Of a DNA stretch of 64,000 nucleotides, positions 9,582 through 16,995 are shown piece after piece. A model generated the notes under the pieces. That model had not been told where the DNA came from. It saw only the letters and a program-made list of their open reading frames with translations, and did not search any database. The position numbers and the translations under genes were made by a program. The stretch comes from Sphingomonas sp. (GTDB lineage Bacteria; Pseudomonadota; Alphaproteobacteria; Sphingomonadales; Sphingomonadaceae), in assembly GCF_003248515.1 (NCBI RefSeq), contig NZ_QFOB01000011.1:62001-126000 (forward strand). Direction: 5' to 3'. Position 1 is the first letter of the stretch, and every line of letters starts with the position of its first letter.

Positions 9582-10396
9582 TGGCGGGCGCCGATGCGGA
9601 AGCGCTCGTCGAGCCGCGTTCCGCCATTTGCGCGGCGCGTTTCATCCGCGTCGGCGCGGATGGAGCGACCACGGAAATCGTCAGGGATCTCGCGGACGAA
9701 GTTCCGATCGCGATCGAATATCAGGGCATCGGCTATGCGGTGCTGATGGCGACGCCGCAGGATCTCGAGGATCTGGCCTTCGGCTTCACGTTGGCGGAGC
9801 GACTCGTCGATCACGGCGGGCAGATCGAGGAAGTGCTCCTGCACCCGACCGCGTATGGGATCATCGTCCGCGTGACGCTGGCCGCTGCCGTCGCCGAGCG
9901 TGTCGTCGATCGGGTCCGGCATCGCACCACGGAATCCTCGTGCGGCATGTGCGGCATCGAAAATCTCGAACAGGCGTTGCGGCCACTTCCCCGGCTCACC
10001 GCCGCGACGCGCGCCGCCGATGTCGCCTGTTTCCAGGCGCTGGCCGATCTGGAGGCGTTTCAGGATCTCAATCGGCGGACAGGCGCCGTGCATGCGGCAG
10101 CCGCGTGCGCGCCGGATGGCCGCATCCTGCTGGTGCGCGAGGATGTCGGCCGCCACAATGCCTTCGACAAGCTGGTGGGCGCCATGGCCCGTGCGGGGCA
10201 GGGGTGGGACGGCGGCTTCGCGCTCGTCTCCTCGCGATGCTCCTACGAACTGGTGGAAAAGGCGGTGCTGACGAATTGTCCGATGCTGGCGGCCATCTCC
10301 GCGCCCACCGCGCTGGCGATCGAGCGTGCCGCGGCCGCCGGCCTGCGCCTTCGGACGCTTGTCCGTCGCGATGCCTTGCTGGCGATCGATCCTTGA
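9581..10396 (+). CDS. fdhD: Formate dehydrogenase accessory sulfurtransferase FdhD
   Basis: A 271-residue cytoplasmic sulfurtransferase that passes sulfur from a cysteine desulfurase to the Mo-bisMGD cofactor before it enters formate dehydrogenase-type enzymes. The essential CGMCG motif (C121 and C124) is present, as are the family blocks VPIAIEYQGIGYAVLMATP, LAFGFTLAERL, REDVGRHNAFDKLVGA and SSRCSYELVEKA. The ATG at 9581 overlaps the TGA of the upstream oxidoreductase gene by one base (TGATG), indicating translational coupling, and its own stop overlaps the mobA start. The tight linkage says that the upstream enzyme, though YdeP-like, probably needs a sulfurated molybdenum like true formate dehydrogenases. 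Confidence 0.95.
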   Translation: MAGADAEALVEPRSAICAARFIRVGADGATTEIVRDLADEVPIAIEYQGIGYAVLMATPQDLEDLAFGFTLAERLVDHGGQIEEVLLHPTAYGIIVRVTLAAAVAERVVDRVRHRTTESSCGMCGIENLEQALRPLPRLTAATRAADVACFQALADLEAFQDLNRRTGAVHAAAACAPDGRILLVREDVGRHNAFDKLVGAMARAGQGWDGGFALVSSRCSYELVEKAVLTNCPMLAAISAPTALAIERAAAAGLRLRTLVRRDALLAIDP

Positions 10397-10926
10397 CGGG
10401 GATCCTGGGGGCCATCCTTGCCGGCGGGCAATCCAGGCGGTTCGGATCGGACAAGGCGGAGGCGCTCCTCGACGGGAGGCGGCTGATCGATTGGGCGCGG
10501 GATGGCCTTCAGGGCCATGTCGAAAGGATCGTGATCTGCGGGCGTGCCGATGGCATTCCGGATCGTCCGCACGCGGGTCTCGGCCCGTTGGGCGGGATCA
10601 ATGCCGCGCTCCATCATGCGCGGGTGATCGGGTTGAACACTGTCATCACCGTGCCGTGCGATGCGCCTGCGCTGCCCGACGGGATCATCGCCCGGCTGTG
10701 CGCTTCATCGATGCAGGCCCATCTCGCGGCGCTGCCGGTCGTCGGGCGTTGGGACGTGGGCTGGGCGGATCTGCTCGACCAGCATCTGGAAGGACCGGAG
10801 CGTTCGATCAGGGGATGGGCCTGCAGGATCGGGAGCATGGGCCTGGAGGGCGGGAGCGGCATCGCCAATATCAACACCAGGGAGGATCTGGAACGCATGA
10901 TCTTCGGCGATGGCGGCGATGGCTGA
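10393..10926 (+). CDS. mobA: Molybdenum cofactor guanylyltransferase MobA
   Basis: A 177-residue nucleotidyltransferase that joins GMP from GTP to molybdopterin-Mo, making MGD for the enzyme encoded two genes upstream. It opens with the signature ILAGGQSRRFGSDKA, then GRADGIPDRPH, LGPLGGINAAL and the metal-binding VPCDAPALPDG. The N-terminal motif must lie close to the start, so translation begins at the TTG at 10393, which overlaps the fdhD stop by four bases; there is no in-frame ATG nearby. At 177 residues it is slightly short for the family (~190-200) but every key block is present. A rare start plus overlap suggests low-level expression coupled to fdhD. Confidence 0.9.
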   Translation: MTGILGAILAGGQSRRFGSDKAEALLDGRRLIDWARDGLQGHVERIVICGRADGIPDRPHAGLGPLGGINAALHHARVIGLNTVITVPCDAPALPDGIIARLCASSMQAHLAALPVVGRWDVGWADLLDQHLEGPERSIRGWACRIGSMGLEGGSGIANINTREDLERMIFGDGGDG

Positions 10927-11315
10927 TCGGGCCGATCGCACGAGTGAAGGGCCTGTCTCCATCCGATAGGGTAGTCGCCCCACGCCAGCGCCCGCGGGCC
11001 GGGCGGAATTGGGACGTTCGTGCCCCCTGGCCGCAGATCCGATCGGGAAGACGGGTCCCGCTTCTGGATTGTCATTTGCTGGCGTAAATGCGGGGGTGGC
11101 AACGCGGTTCAAACCGCGTTTCGCTGATATGATGATGGCAGGCGGCGCGTACTACACGGATCGGGTTCAGCTCAGCCGGTGCATCGTAGCCATTCTCCAC
11201 AACTCCGAATATTGGCCGTAGGGTCGCTTGCTACAAAAGCACAATGCCCGGAACATCGGGAGTGAGAGGATGGCGGGATGCGTGCCACGCGCACCCAGCA
11301 CTGCCAGTGAGGCCA
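10927..11315. other. 389-base interval before the sensor kinase gene
   Basis: No coding potential is visible. The part from about 11080 to 11230 is less GC-rich and contains a perfect palindrome (11101-11120), so it is the likely promoter region of the two-component/quinoprotein block. No T-run terminator is visible behind mobA. Confidence 0.5.
11101..11120. promoter_or_regulatory. Perfect palindrome upstream of the two-component system
   Basis: AACGCGGTT and AACCGCGTT (9-bp arms, 2-bp spacer) lie 195 bases before the kinase start. It has the size and symmetry of an operator for a dimeric regulator. It has no T-run and lies far from the mobA stop, which makes a terminator less likely. Confidence 0.4.
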
Positions 11316-12839
11316 ATGGTTCGATCGATCCGCAACACGCTGATATTTGGCGGGCTGGGCGCCCTGATCGTTCTTCTCGCGGTGGCGCTGGCGGCGTCGA
11401 CGGGCCTGCGCCGGGCCAATCAGGTACTCGCCCGATCCGGCTATTCGCAGGACCAACTCGCGCTCGCCATGGGATTGGAAGCGGGCGTCAACACCTATGT
11501 CGCGCGCGCTGCGATGGGCATTCCGATGCGCGCGCGGCTGGAGGAGCGGGAGAAGATCGAGGCGCTGCTCCTTCGCTACGACGCCTCGATCCGTGCCGAG
11601 CGAGCTTTGCTGACGACAACCGGTGACGCGGTGGACGACGCGGACGAGGAACTTGCGACCGTATCCGAACTGGGGCGCCTGTTCCGGGCGATCCGCCGCG
11701 ATGCCGATACAGGCGTCGCCACCGAGCGGGCCTCGCTGTCTGCCGATCTGGATCGCTTCCAGTCTCTGGTCCGCCGGACGGTGGCGCAGGAGCGCGCCGA
11801 AGTGACCGAAACGGTCGGGCGGTTCGATCAGGCCCGCCGCGTGATCCGCGCGATGGCAATCGCCTTGCCAATCTTCACGGCTTTTGTCGGTGCGCTCGGT
11901 CTGGGCCTGCTGCTCGCACGGCTCCGCCGTCCGATCGCGAGACTGCAATCGGCGATGGCGGCCGTGAGCAAGGGGCATGCTGAGCCGGTGGGCGATCTGG
12001 GCTTCGCGGAATTCCAGGCCCTTGCCGTCGGCTTCGATCGGATGGCCGACGAAATCGCGGCCCAGCGGGCAGCCCTGTCAAACGTCAATGCCCGGCTTGA
12101 ACACGACGTCGCGGCACGGACGGCCGAGCTGGAAGCCCGCAATGCGCAACTGGCCGAGATCGAGGCGACACGCCGGGCCTTCTTCGCGCAGATCAGCCAT
12201 GAACTGCGCACGCCGATCACCGCGCTCCAGTGCGAAGCGGAGGTGGCGCTGCGCGGCCGATCCGGCGACGCGGCGATGCTCCGCGAGGCGCTGGAGCAGA
12301 TCATGGCTCAGGGCGGCGTCATCCGCCGGCGTCTTGCCGACCTGCTGGCCATTTCTCAGGCCGAAGACGGGCGGCTCGTCATGGCGCAGGCATCGTTCGA
12401 TCTGGGCCAGGCGCTGCGCGAAAGCATGGCGCTTGCAGATCCGTTCGCCCGGGCGAGCGGATCGCGGGTGGAGGCGCGGATCGACGATGGCGAGTGCATC
12501 GTGCGCGGTGACGCCGGATGGATGCAGCAGGCGCTGATCGCCCTGCTCGACAATGCCATCAAATTCTCGGCCGATGCCGCGATCCGGGTGGACCTGGCAA
12601 GGGCGGCCGGGAAAGCGGAGTTGACGATCGTCGACAACGGACCCGGCGTTGCCGAAGGCGCGCTGGAGCGGCTGTTCGAACGCTTTCATCAGGAGCCGGC
12701 GGGCAGGGCGCGCGGCGGCTCCGGGCTGGGCCTTTCGGTCGCGCGATCGGTGGTGGATCATCATGGCGGCAGTATCGCAGCATCCAATCGGGACGGCGGG
12801 GGGCTGCGGATCTCCATAACCCTGCCACTGGCATCATGA
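11316..12839 (+). CDS. HAMP-domain sensor histidine kinase
   Basis: A 507-residue membrane sensor kinase. Helix 1 spans residues ~8-28 and helix 2 ~178-201. Between them is a ~150-residue, mostly helical periplasmic segment with no recognised domain. A HAMP linker (~201-255) and a coiled coil lead to the HisKA box FFAQISHELRTP with His295. The ATPase blocks are LLDNAIKFS (N), DNGPGV (G1) and GGSGLGLSVARS (G2). I start at ATG 11316 (GTGAGG just before it). An in-frame codon 72 bases upstream would add a non-membrane leader and is less likely. The response regulator gene follows after ten bases, and a PQQ alcohol dehydrogenase lies beyond, so it probably senses the alcohol, the quinone state or a related redox cue. 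Confidence 0.9.
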   Translation: MVRSIRNTLIFGGLGALIVLLAVALAASTGLRRANQVLARSGYSQDQLALAMGLEAGVNTYVARAAMGIPMRARLEEREKIEALLLRYDASIRAERALLTTTGDAVDDADEELATVSELGRLFRAIRRDADTGVATERASLSADLDRFQSLVRRTVAQERAEVTETVGRFDQARRVIRAMAIALPIFTAFVGALGLGLLLARLRRPIARLQSAMAAVSKGHAEPVGDLGFAEFQALAVGFDRMADEIAAQRAALSNVNARLEHDVAARTAELEARNAQLAEIEATRRAFFAQISHELRTPITALQCEAEVALRGRSGDAAMLREALEQIMAQGGVIRRRLADLLAISQAEDGRLVMAQASFDLGQALRESMALADPFARASGSRVEARIDDGECIVRGDAGWMQQALIALLDNAIKFSADAAIRVDLARAAGKAELTIVDNGPGVAEGALERLFERFHQEPAGRARGGSGLGLSVARSVVDHHGGSIAASNRDGGGLRISITLPLAS

Positions 12840-12849
12840 AGGAACGGGC

Positions 12850-13539
12850 ATGAACATCCTGCTGGTGGAGGACGATCCCGCAATCGGCCGCGTGCTGGTG
12901 CGCGGGCTCGCGGCGGAGGGCTATGGCGTCAACTGGCGCAGATCCGGCCATGGCGCGCGGGAGTCGCTCGCCACCGGCATGTTCAGCGCCGCGATCCTCG
13001 ATCTCGGGTTGCCCGACATGGACGGGCTCGCCCTGTGTGAGAATTTGCGACGCACGGGTGTGGAAACGCCGCTGCTGATGCTCACGGCGCGCGCCACGCT
13101 GCAGGACAAGCTCGATGGGTTCGGAGCGGGGGCGGACGATTATCTGACCAAGCCCTTTGCATTCGAGGAGCTGCTCGTCCGTCTGAACGCCGTCACCCGG
13201 CGGGGCGGACGCGAGCGGGGCGAGGTGCTCGCCATCGGCGCGCTGCGCATCGACGCGGTCGCGCGTATCGTCTCCGTCGGCGAGGCGCGGATCGAGGCGT
13301 CGAAGCGCGAATTCGATCTGCTGCTGTGTCTCGCCCGGGGCGCAGGCGGCGTCGTGACCCGCGATCAGATCCTCAATCGCGTCTGGGGTGAAAAGGGTGA
13401 CGTCACGCTCAACACGGTGGACGTCTATATCGGCTATCTGCGCCAGTTGCTGGCACCTTTCCCGGATGCGCCGCGCATCTCCACGGTGCGCGGCGTCGGC
13501 TATCGGCTGGCGGCCGAGCCTTCCGGCCCAAAGCACTAG
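12850..13539 (+). CDS. OmpR/PhoB-type response regulator
   Basis: A 229-residue DNA-binding regulator. The receiver domain (residues 1-~115) shows the acidic pair in LLVEDDPAIG, phospho-acceptor Asp in ILDLGLPDMDG (~D52), Thr in LMLTARA and Lys in YLTKPFAFEE. The C-terminal winged helix (~125-222) ends with the usual VRGVGYRL hairpin. It sits ten bases behind the kinase gene (AAGGAACGGGC then ATG), so the two form a cognate pair. The next gene, for a PQQ dehydrogenase, starts 105 bases later behind inverted-repeat sequences that could be its targets. In Pseudomonas the ethanol dehydrogenase genes are also under two-component control, but with a LuxR-type regulator, so this would be a different arrangement. 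Confidence 0.93.
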   Translation: MNILLVEDDPAIGRVLVRGLAAEGYGVNWRRSGHGARESLATGMFSAAILDLGLPDMDGLALCENLRRTGVETPLLMLTARATLQDKLDGFGAGADDYLTKPFAFEELLVRLNAVTRRGGRERGEVLAIGALRIDAVARIVSVGEARIEASKREFDLLLCLARGAGGVVTRDQILNRVWGEKGDVTLNTVDVYIGYLRQLLAPFPDAPRISTVRGVGYRLAAEPSGPKH

Positions 13540-13545
13540 GCTTTC

Positions 13546-13585
13546 TGAGAGCCGTCTCACCGTCCTCCAAAGATTTTCTCAGAGA
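13546..13585 (+). promoter_or_regulatory. Two inverted repeats upstream of the PQQ dehydrogenase gene
   Basis: TGAGA-N4-TCTCA (13546-13559) is followed 17 bases later by TCTCAGAGA (13577-13585), made of the same half-sites in reversed order. They fill the 105-base gap between the regulator gene and the dehydrogenase gene and are candidate operator sites. They could instead be part of a processing or attenuation hairpin. Confidence 0.4.
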
Positions 13586-13644
13586 CGACCGCCTAGCCTC
13601 CTCTCGTCAAACAACCCGTCGACACGGGGCAGGAGGGGCAGTTC

Positions 13645-15501
13645 ATGATCGGAAACAAGGCATTTCATGCGGGCCTGCTGGCGACAGCAGCGCTCCTGGC
13701 GCAATCGGCGCCGGCCCAGCAATTTGCGTCACACGATTTCACCAAGCCCGGTGTGACCTGGGAAGACATCCTCGGCGACGAGACGAGCAACGATAATGTG
13801 CTGATGTATGGCGCGGGCGTGCGCGCGCAGCGTTACAGCACGCTCGATCAGATCAACGATCAGACCGCCGCGAAGCTGAAGCCTAAATGGACCTTCTCCT
13901 TCGGCGACGAGCGCCAGCGCGGTCAGGAAGGGCAGGCGCTGATCTACGATGGCGTGATCTACATCACCGCATCCTACAGCCGCATCTTCGCGCTGGATGC
14001 CAAGACCGGCCAGAAGATCTGGTCCTACAGCTATCGCCTGCCGGATGACATCCGCCCCTGCTGCGACGTCGTCAATCGCGGTGCCGCCATCTATGGCGAC
14101 AAGATCTTCTTCGGCACGCTGGATGCCGCGATGGTCGCGCTGGATCGCAAGACGGGCAAGGTGATCTGGCGGAAGAAATTCCAGGACCACACCGCCGGCT
14201 ACACCATGACCGGCGCGCCGACGATCGTGAAGGATGCGAAGACCGGCAAGGTGATGCTGATCCACGGATCATCGGGCGATGAATTCGGCGCGGTGGGCGA
14301 GCTTTATGCGCGCGATCCCGATACGGGCGACGAGCTCTGGATGCGGCCGATGGTGGAAGGCCACCAGGGGCGCCTCAACGGCAAGCCCCACACCTTCACC
14401 GGAAATCCCAAGGCGCCCTCCTGGCCGAACGACAAGGATGGCAAGAAGGTGGAGGCCTGGAACCATGGCGGCGGCGCGCCCTGGCAATCCGCCACCTATG
14501 ACGTGAAGACCAACACGATCGTGATCGGCACCGGCAATCCGGCGCCGTGGAATACGAACAAGCGCTCGCCGGGCGACAGCCTCTACACGTCGGGCCAGAT
14601 CTATATCGAGCCCTCGACCGGCGAGCCGGTGGGCTTCTTCCAGCACACGCCCAACGATGCGTGGGATTTTTCGGGCAACAATCCGATCGTGCTGTTCGAT
14701 CTGAAGAAGGACGGGAAGATCATCCGCGCCGGCGCGCATGCCGATCGCAACGGATATTTCTTCCTGACCGACCTTGATACCATGACCAAGCGCGACGGCC
14801 GCATTTCCAAGCAGGTGGGCGGCGCGATCGGCATCTATCCGTTCGTGCCCGAAATCACCTGGGCGACTGGATGGGACGTGAAGAAGGGCCGCCCGATCGA
14901 GCAGCCCGGCCAGCGCCCTCCGAGCCCGGAACCGGGCCAGGAACGCGGCAAGACGGTGGAGGTGTCGCCCAACTTCCTCGGCGGCACGAACTGGATGCCG
15001 ATGTCGTACAATCCCGACACCAATCTCTTCTACATTCCGTCCAACGACTGGAAGGAGGATTACTGGACCGAGAATGTCACCTATTCGAAGGGTGCCGCCT
15101 ATCTGGGCCAGGGCTTCCGCATCAAACGCAAATATCCGGACCATGTCGGCGTGCTGCGCGCGATGGATCCGGTGACGGGCAAGATCGCCTGGGAAGCCAA
15201 GGAGCATCTGCCTCTCTGGGGCGGCAACCTGACGACCAAGGGCAATATCGTCGTGCAGGGCACGAGCGACGGCTATGTGAAGATCTTCAACGCGAAGACC
15301 GGCGCCGAATTGTGGAAATTCCAGACCGGATCCGGCGTCGTCTCGGTGCCGATCACGTGGGAGGATGAGGGCAAGCAATATATCGGCCTCGCCTCGGGTT
15401 ATGGTGGCGCCGTGCCGCTGTGGGGCGGTGATATGGCGGACCTGACCAAGACGGTCAGCCAGGGCGGCTCCTTCTGGGTGTTCGAACTGCCCGACAGCTG
15501 A
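13645..15501 (+). CDS. PQQ-dependent methanol/ethanol family dehydrogenase (ExaA-like, calcium type)
   Basis: A 618-residue periplasmic quinoprotein that oxidises primary alcohols to aldehydes and hands electrons to a cytochrome c. A signal peptide (~1-24, cut after SAPA) precedes an eight-bladed propeller with repeated tryptophan-docking segments (for example LDAKTGQKIWSY and KTGAELWKFQTG). The vicinal Cys139-Cys140 disulfide (RPCCD) and catalytic Asp341 in NDAWDFSGNN are present. The residue two after the catalytic Asp is Ser343; lanthanide-dependent XoxF enzymes have Asp there, so this should be a Ca enzyme like Pseudomonas ExaA. There is no C-terminal heme domain (no CxxCH), so it needs a separate cytochrome; one lies two genes on. 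AGGAGG precedes the ATG. PQQ synthesis genes are not in the window. Confidence 0.93.
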   Translation: MIGNKAFHAGLLATAALLAQSAPAQQFASHDFTKPGVTWEDILGDETSNDNVLMYGAGVRAQRYSTLDQINDQTAAKLKPKWTFSFGDERQRGQEGQALIYDGVIYITASYSRIFALDAKTGQKIWSYSYRLPDDIRPCCDVVNRGAAIYGDKIFFGTLDAAMVALDRKTGKVIWRKKFQDHTAGYTMTGAPTIVKDAKTGKVMLIHGSSGDEFGAVGELYARDPDTGDELWMRPMVEGHQGRLNGKPHTFTGNPKAPSWPNDKDGKKVEAWNHGGGAPWQSATYDVKTNTIVIGTGNPAPWNTNKRSPGDSLYTSGQIYIEPSTGEPVGFFQHTPNDAWDFSGNNPIVLFDLKKDGKIIRAGAHADRNGYFFLTDLDTMTKRDGRISKQVGGAIGIYPFVPEITWATGWDVKKGRPIEQPGQRPPSPEPGQERGKTVEVSPNFLGGTNWMPMSYNPDTNLFYIPSNDWKEDYWTENVTYSKGAAYLGQGFRIKRKYPDHVGVLRAMDPVTGKIAWEAKEHLPLWGGNLTTKGNIVVQGTSDGYVKIFNAKTGAELWKFQTGSGVVSVPITWEDEGKQYIGLASGYGGAVPLWGGDMADLTKTVSQGGSFWVFELPDS

Positions 15502-15523
15502 GGTCGGCGCCCCGGATCGGATC

Positions 15524-15565
15524 GGGCCACCCGGCGGGATCGCCTCGCCGTCTGCCGGGTGGCCC
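15524..15565 (+). terminator. Strong hairpin behind the PQQ dehydrogenase gene
   Basis: GGGCCACCCGGC (15524-15535) pairs perfectly with GCCGGGTGGCCC (15554-15565), a 12-bp stem with an 18-base loop. No T-run follows, so it may act as a 3' stabiliser or partial terminator that lowers expression of the two downstream genes. Confidence 0.55.
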
Positions 15566-15608
15566 ATTCCGGTTCCTGTCGAGCTCCCCAAAATAAGGAG
15601 GAATCGCG

Positions 15609-16280
15609 ATGCGCGTTTCCCTTGTCATCGCTCTTGCGATCATCGCGGCGACGTCTGCTGCGGCGCAGTCGGTGATCGTCAATGTCGAGGAACGGCCGAA
15701 GCCGTGGGTGGTGGGCACCTGCGAGATCGGGCCCAATGCCCAATGCCCCAATGCCGACCTGAGCTTCGCGGATCTGCGCGGCGCGGATCTGCGCGGCGCC
15801 AATCTGGAGGGCGCCAAGCTCGTGCGCGCGGATCTGCGCTACGCCAATCTCAATGGCGCGGATCTGACGGGCGCCAATCTCGATGCTGCGCGCATGACGA
15901 CCGCCTTCATCAATGCCGTGAGCCTGCATCATGCCAGCCTGAAGGGCACGGACATGAGCTTCGTCCGCGGATCTCACGCCGTGTTCGATGATGCGGATCT
16001 CACCGCCGCCTCGCTGGAAAAGGCCGATCTGAAGGGCGCCCGGTTCAAGCGCGCGCTGCTGATCTCGACCGAGCTTCAGGAAACGAAATTCTATGAGGTG
16101 GATTTCACGGGCGCCGTGATGCGGGATGCCCATATCCGCTTCACCATCTTTCAGGATGCCTATGTCGAGGCCTGCACCGGCTGCCCCAAGGATTGGCAGA
16201 AGGGCGATACGGTTTGGCAGGCGGAGGAGAAGGAGCGACTGCGCAACCAGCGGCAGGAATCGCCGCACGGGGCGGAATGA
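15609..16280 (+). CDS. Exported pentapeptide-repeat protein
   Basis: A 223-residue protein with a cleavable signal peptide (MRVSLVIALAIIAATSAAAQ). About 24 pentapeptide units of the A(D/N)LxX type follow (residues ~48-185, for example FADLRGADLRGANLEGAKL), which should fold into a right-handed quadrilateral beta helix. Cysteines occur in pairs before and after the helix (GTCEIGPNAQC and EACTGC) and may form disulfides in the periplasm. AAGGAGG lies close to the ATG. It sits between a PQQ dehydrogenase and its probable cytochrome on the same strand, so a role in holding or docking these partners is an inference. It is not a Qnr/MfpA-type gyrase protector, because those are cytosolic. Confidence 0.88.
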   Translation: MRVSLVIALAIIAATSAAAQSVIVNVEERPKPWVVGTCEIGPNAQCPNADLSFADLRGADLRGANLEGAKLVRADLRYANLNGADLTGANLDAARMTTAFINAVSLHHASLKGTDMSFVRGSHAVFDDADLTAASLEKADLKGARFKRALLISTELQETKFYEVDFTGAVMRDAHIRFTIFQDAYVEACTGCPKDWQKGDTVWQAEEKERLRNQRQESPHGAE

Positions 16281-16309
16281 TCCGGTCAGCCCGCAAGCCG
16301 GAGGCGAAT

Positions 16310-16768
16310 ATGCCCATGTCGCATCGGATCAGTCGCCCGATCCTGATGCTGTCGCTGGTGTTGGCCGCGGGCGTCGCCGCTTCACGCCTCGCCGCGCAGG
16401 CGGAGGTGGCGCCGCAGCCCGTGGACACGGCGGCTCTTCCCGATATTGCGCCGGGCAATGACAAGTGGATCATCAGAAACCCCTATCGCGACGATCCCGC
16501 CGTCTATGCGACCGCGAAAAGGATCGGCGAACGGGCGTATGAGCAGAATTGCGCGCGCTGCCACGGATCGGGCGCGGTAAGCGAGGGCATCGTGCCCGAT
16601 CTCCGGCATCTCGATGCGGGAGAGGCCGGGGATCAATGGTTCATCACCCGCTATCACCACGGTCTGAAGCGCGACGGAAAGGTCTATATGCCCCCGATGG
16701 GTGACGCGCTGGGCCAGAAGGCAGGTTGGGCCATTCGTTCCTGGCTGGACGGCAAGCGCAAGAGTTGA
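16310..16768 (+). CDS. Periplasmic c-type cytochrome, probable electron acceptor of the PQQ dehydrogenase (PedF-like)
   Basis: A 152-residue mono-heme cytochrome. A hydrophobic signal segment (~9-29) is followed by heme-binding C81-A-R-C84-H85 and a probable axial Met in YMPPMGD (~127-130). The family-like block ERAYEQNCARCHGSGAVSEG resembles small cytochromes c550 linked to PQQ alcohol dehydrogenases (ExaB/PedF type); I lean to PedF from the short, single-heme layout. GGAGG seven bases before ATG 16310 decides the start; an upstream ATG at 16277 overlapping the pentapeptide gene is an alternative. It is the last gene of the quinoprotein block. It lacks a membrane anchor after signal cleavage and so can shuttle to a terminal oxidase. 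Confidence 0.88.
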   Translation: MPMSHRISRPILMLSLVLAAGVAASRLAAQAEVAPQPVDTAALPDIAPGNDKWIIRNPYRDDPAVYATAKRIGERAYEQNCARCHGSGAVSEGIVPDLRHLDAGEAGDQWFITRYHHGLKRDGKVYMPPMGDALGQKAGWAIRSWLDGKRKS

Positions 16769-16995
16769 ACGCGCCCGCCGGCGTGGTGGGTGAGCGGCGG
16801 CCGATCTGGTGGACATCGAGATGGGCTCATCCGAGCTGTCCTGGTTTCGAGCCGCTCCACAACCCGGGCCGCAAACCCGCCCCGATCACGCCCGTCGTCT
16901 TCCGGGCACGGACCGCCCGCAAGCTTAACGATGTCCACCCGGCCGGCTCCGCGTCCCCTCTGTCCAAATCCTTCTGGCGGCTCGCGGCGGTGGCC

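Noticed and set aside
13645..15501. XoxF-type lanthanide methanol dehydrogenase
   Set aside because: The lanthanide-coordinating Asp is Ser343 here, and the WDFSGNN motif is of the ExaA type.
15609..16280. Qnr-like quinolone resistance protein
   Set aside because: It has an export signal and lies in a respiratory gene block; Qnr proteins act in the cytoplasm on gyrase.
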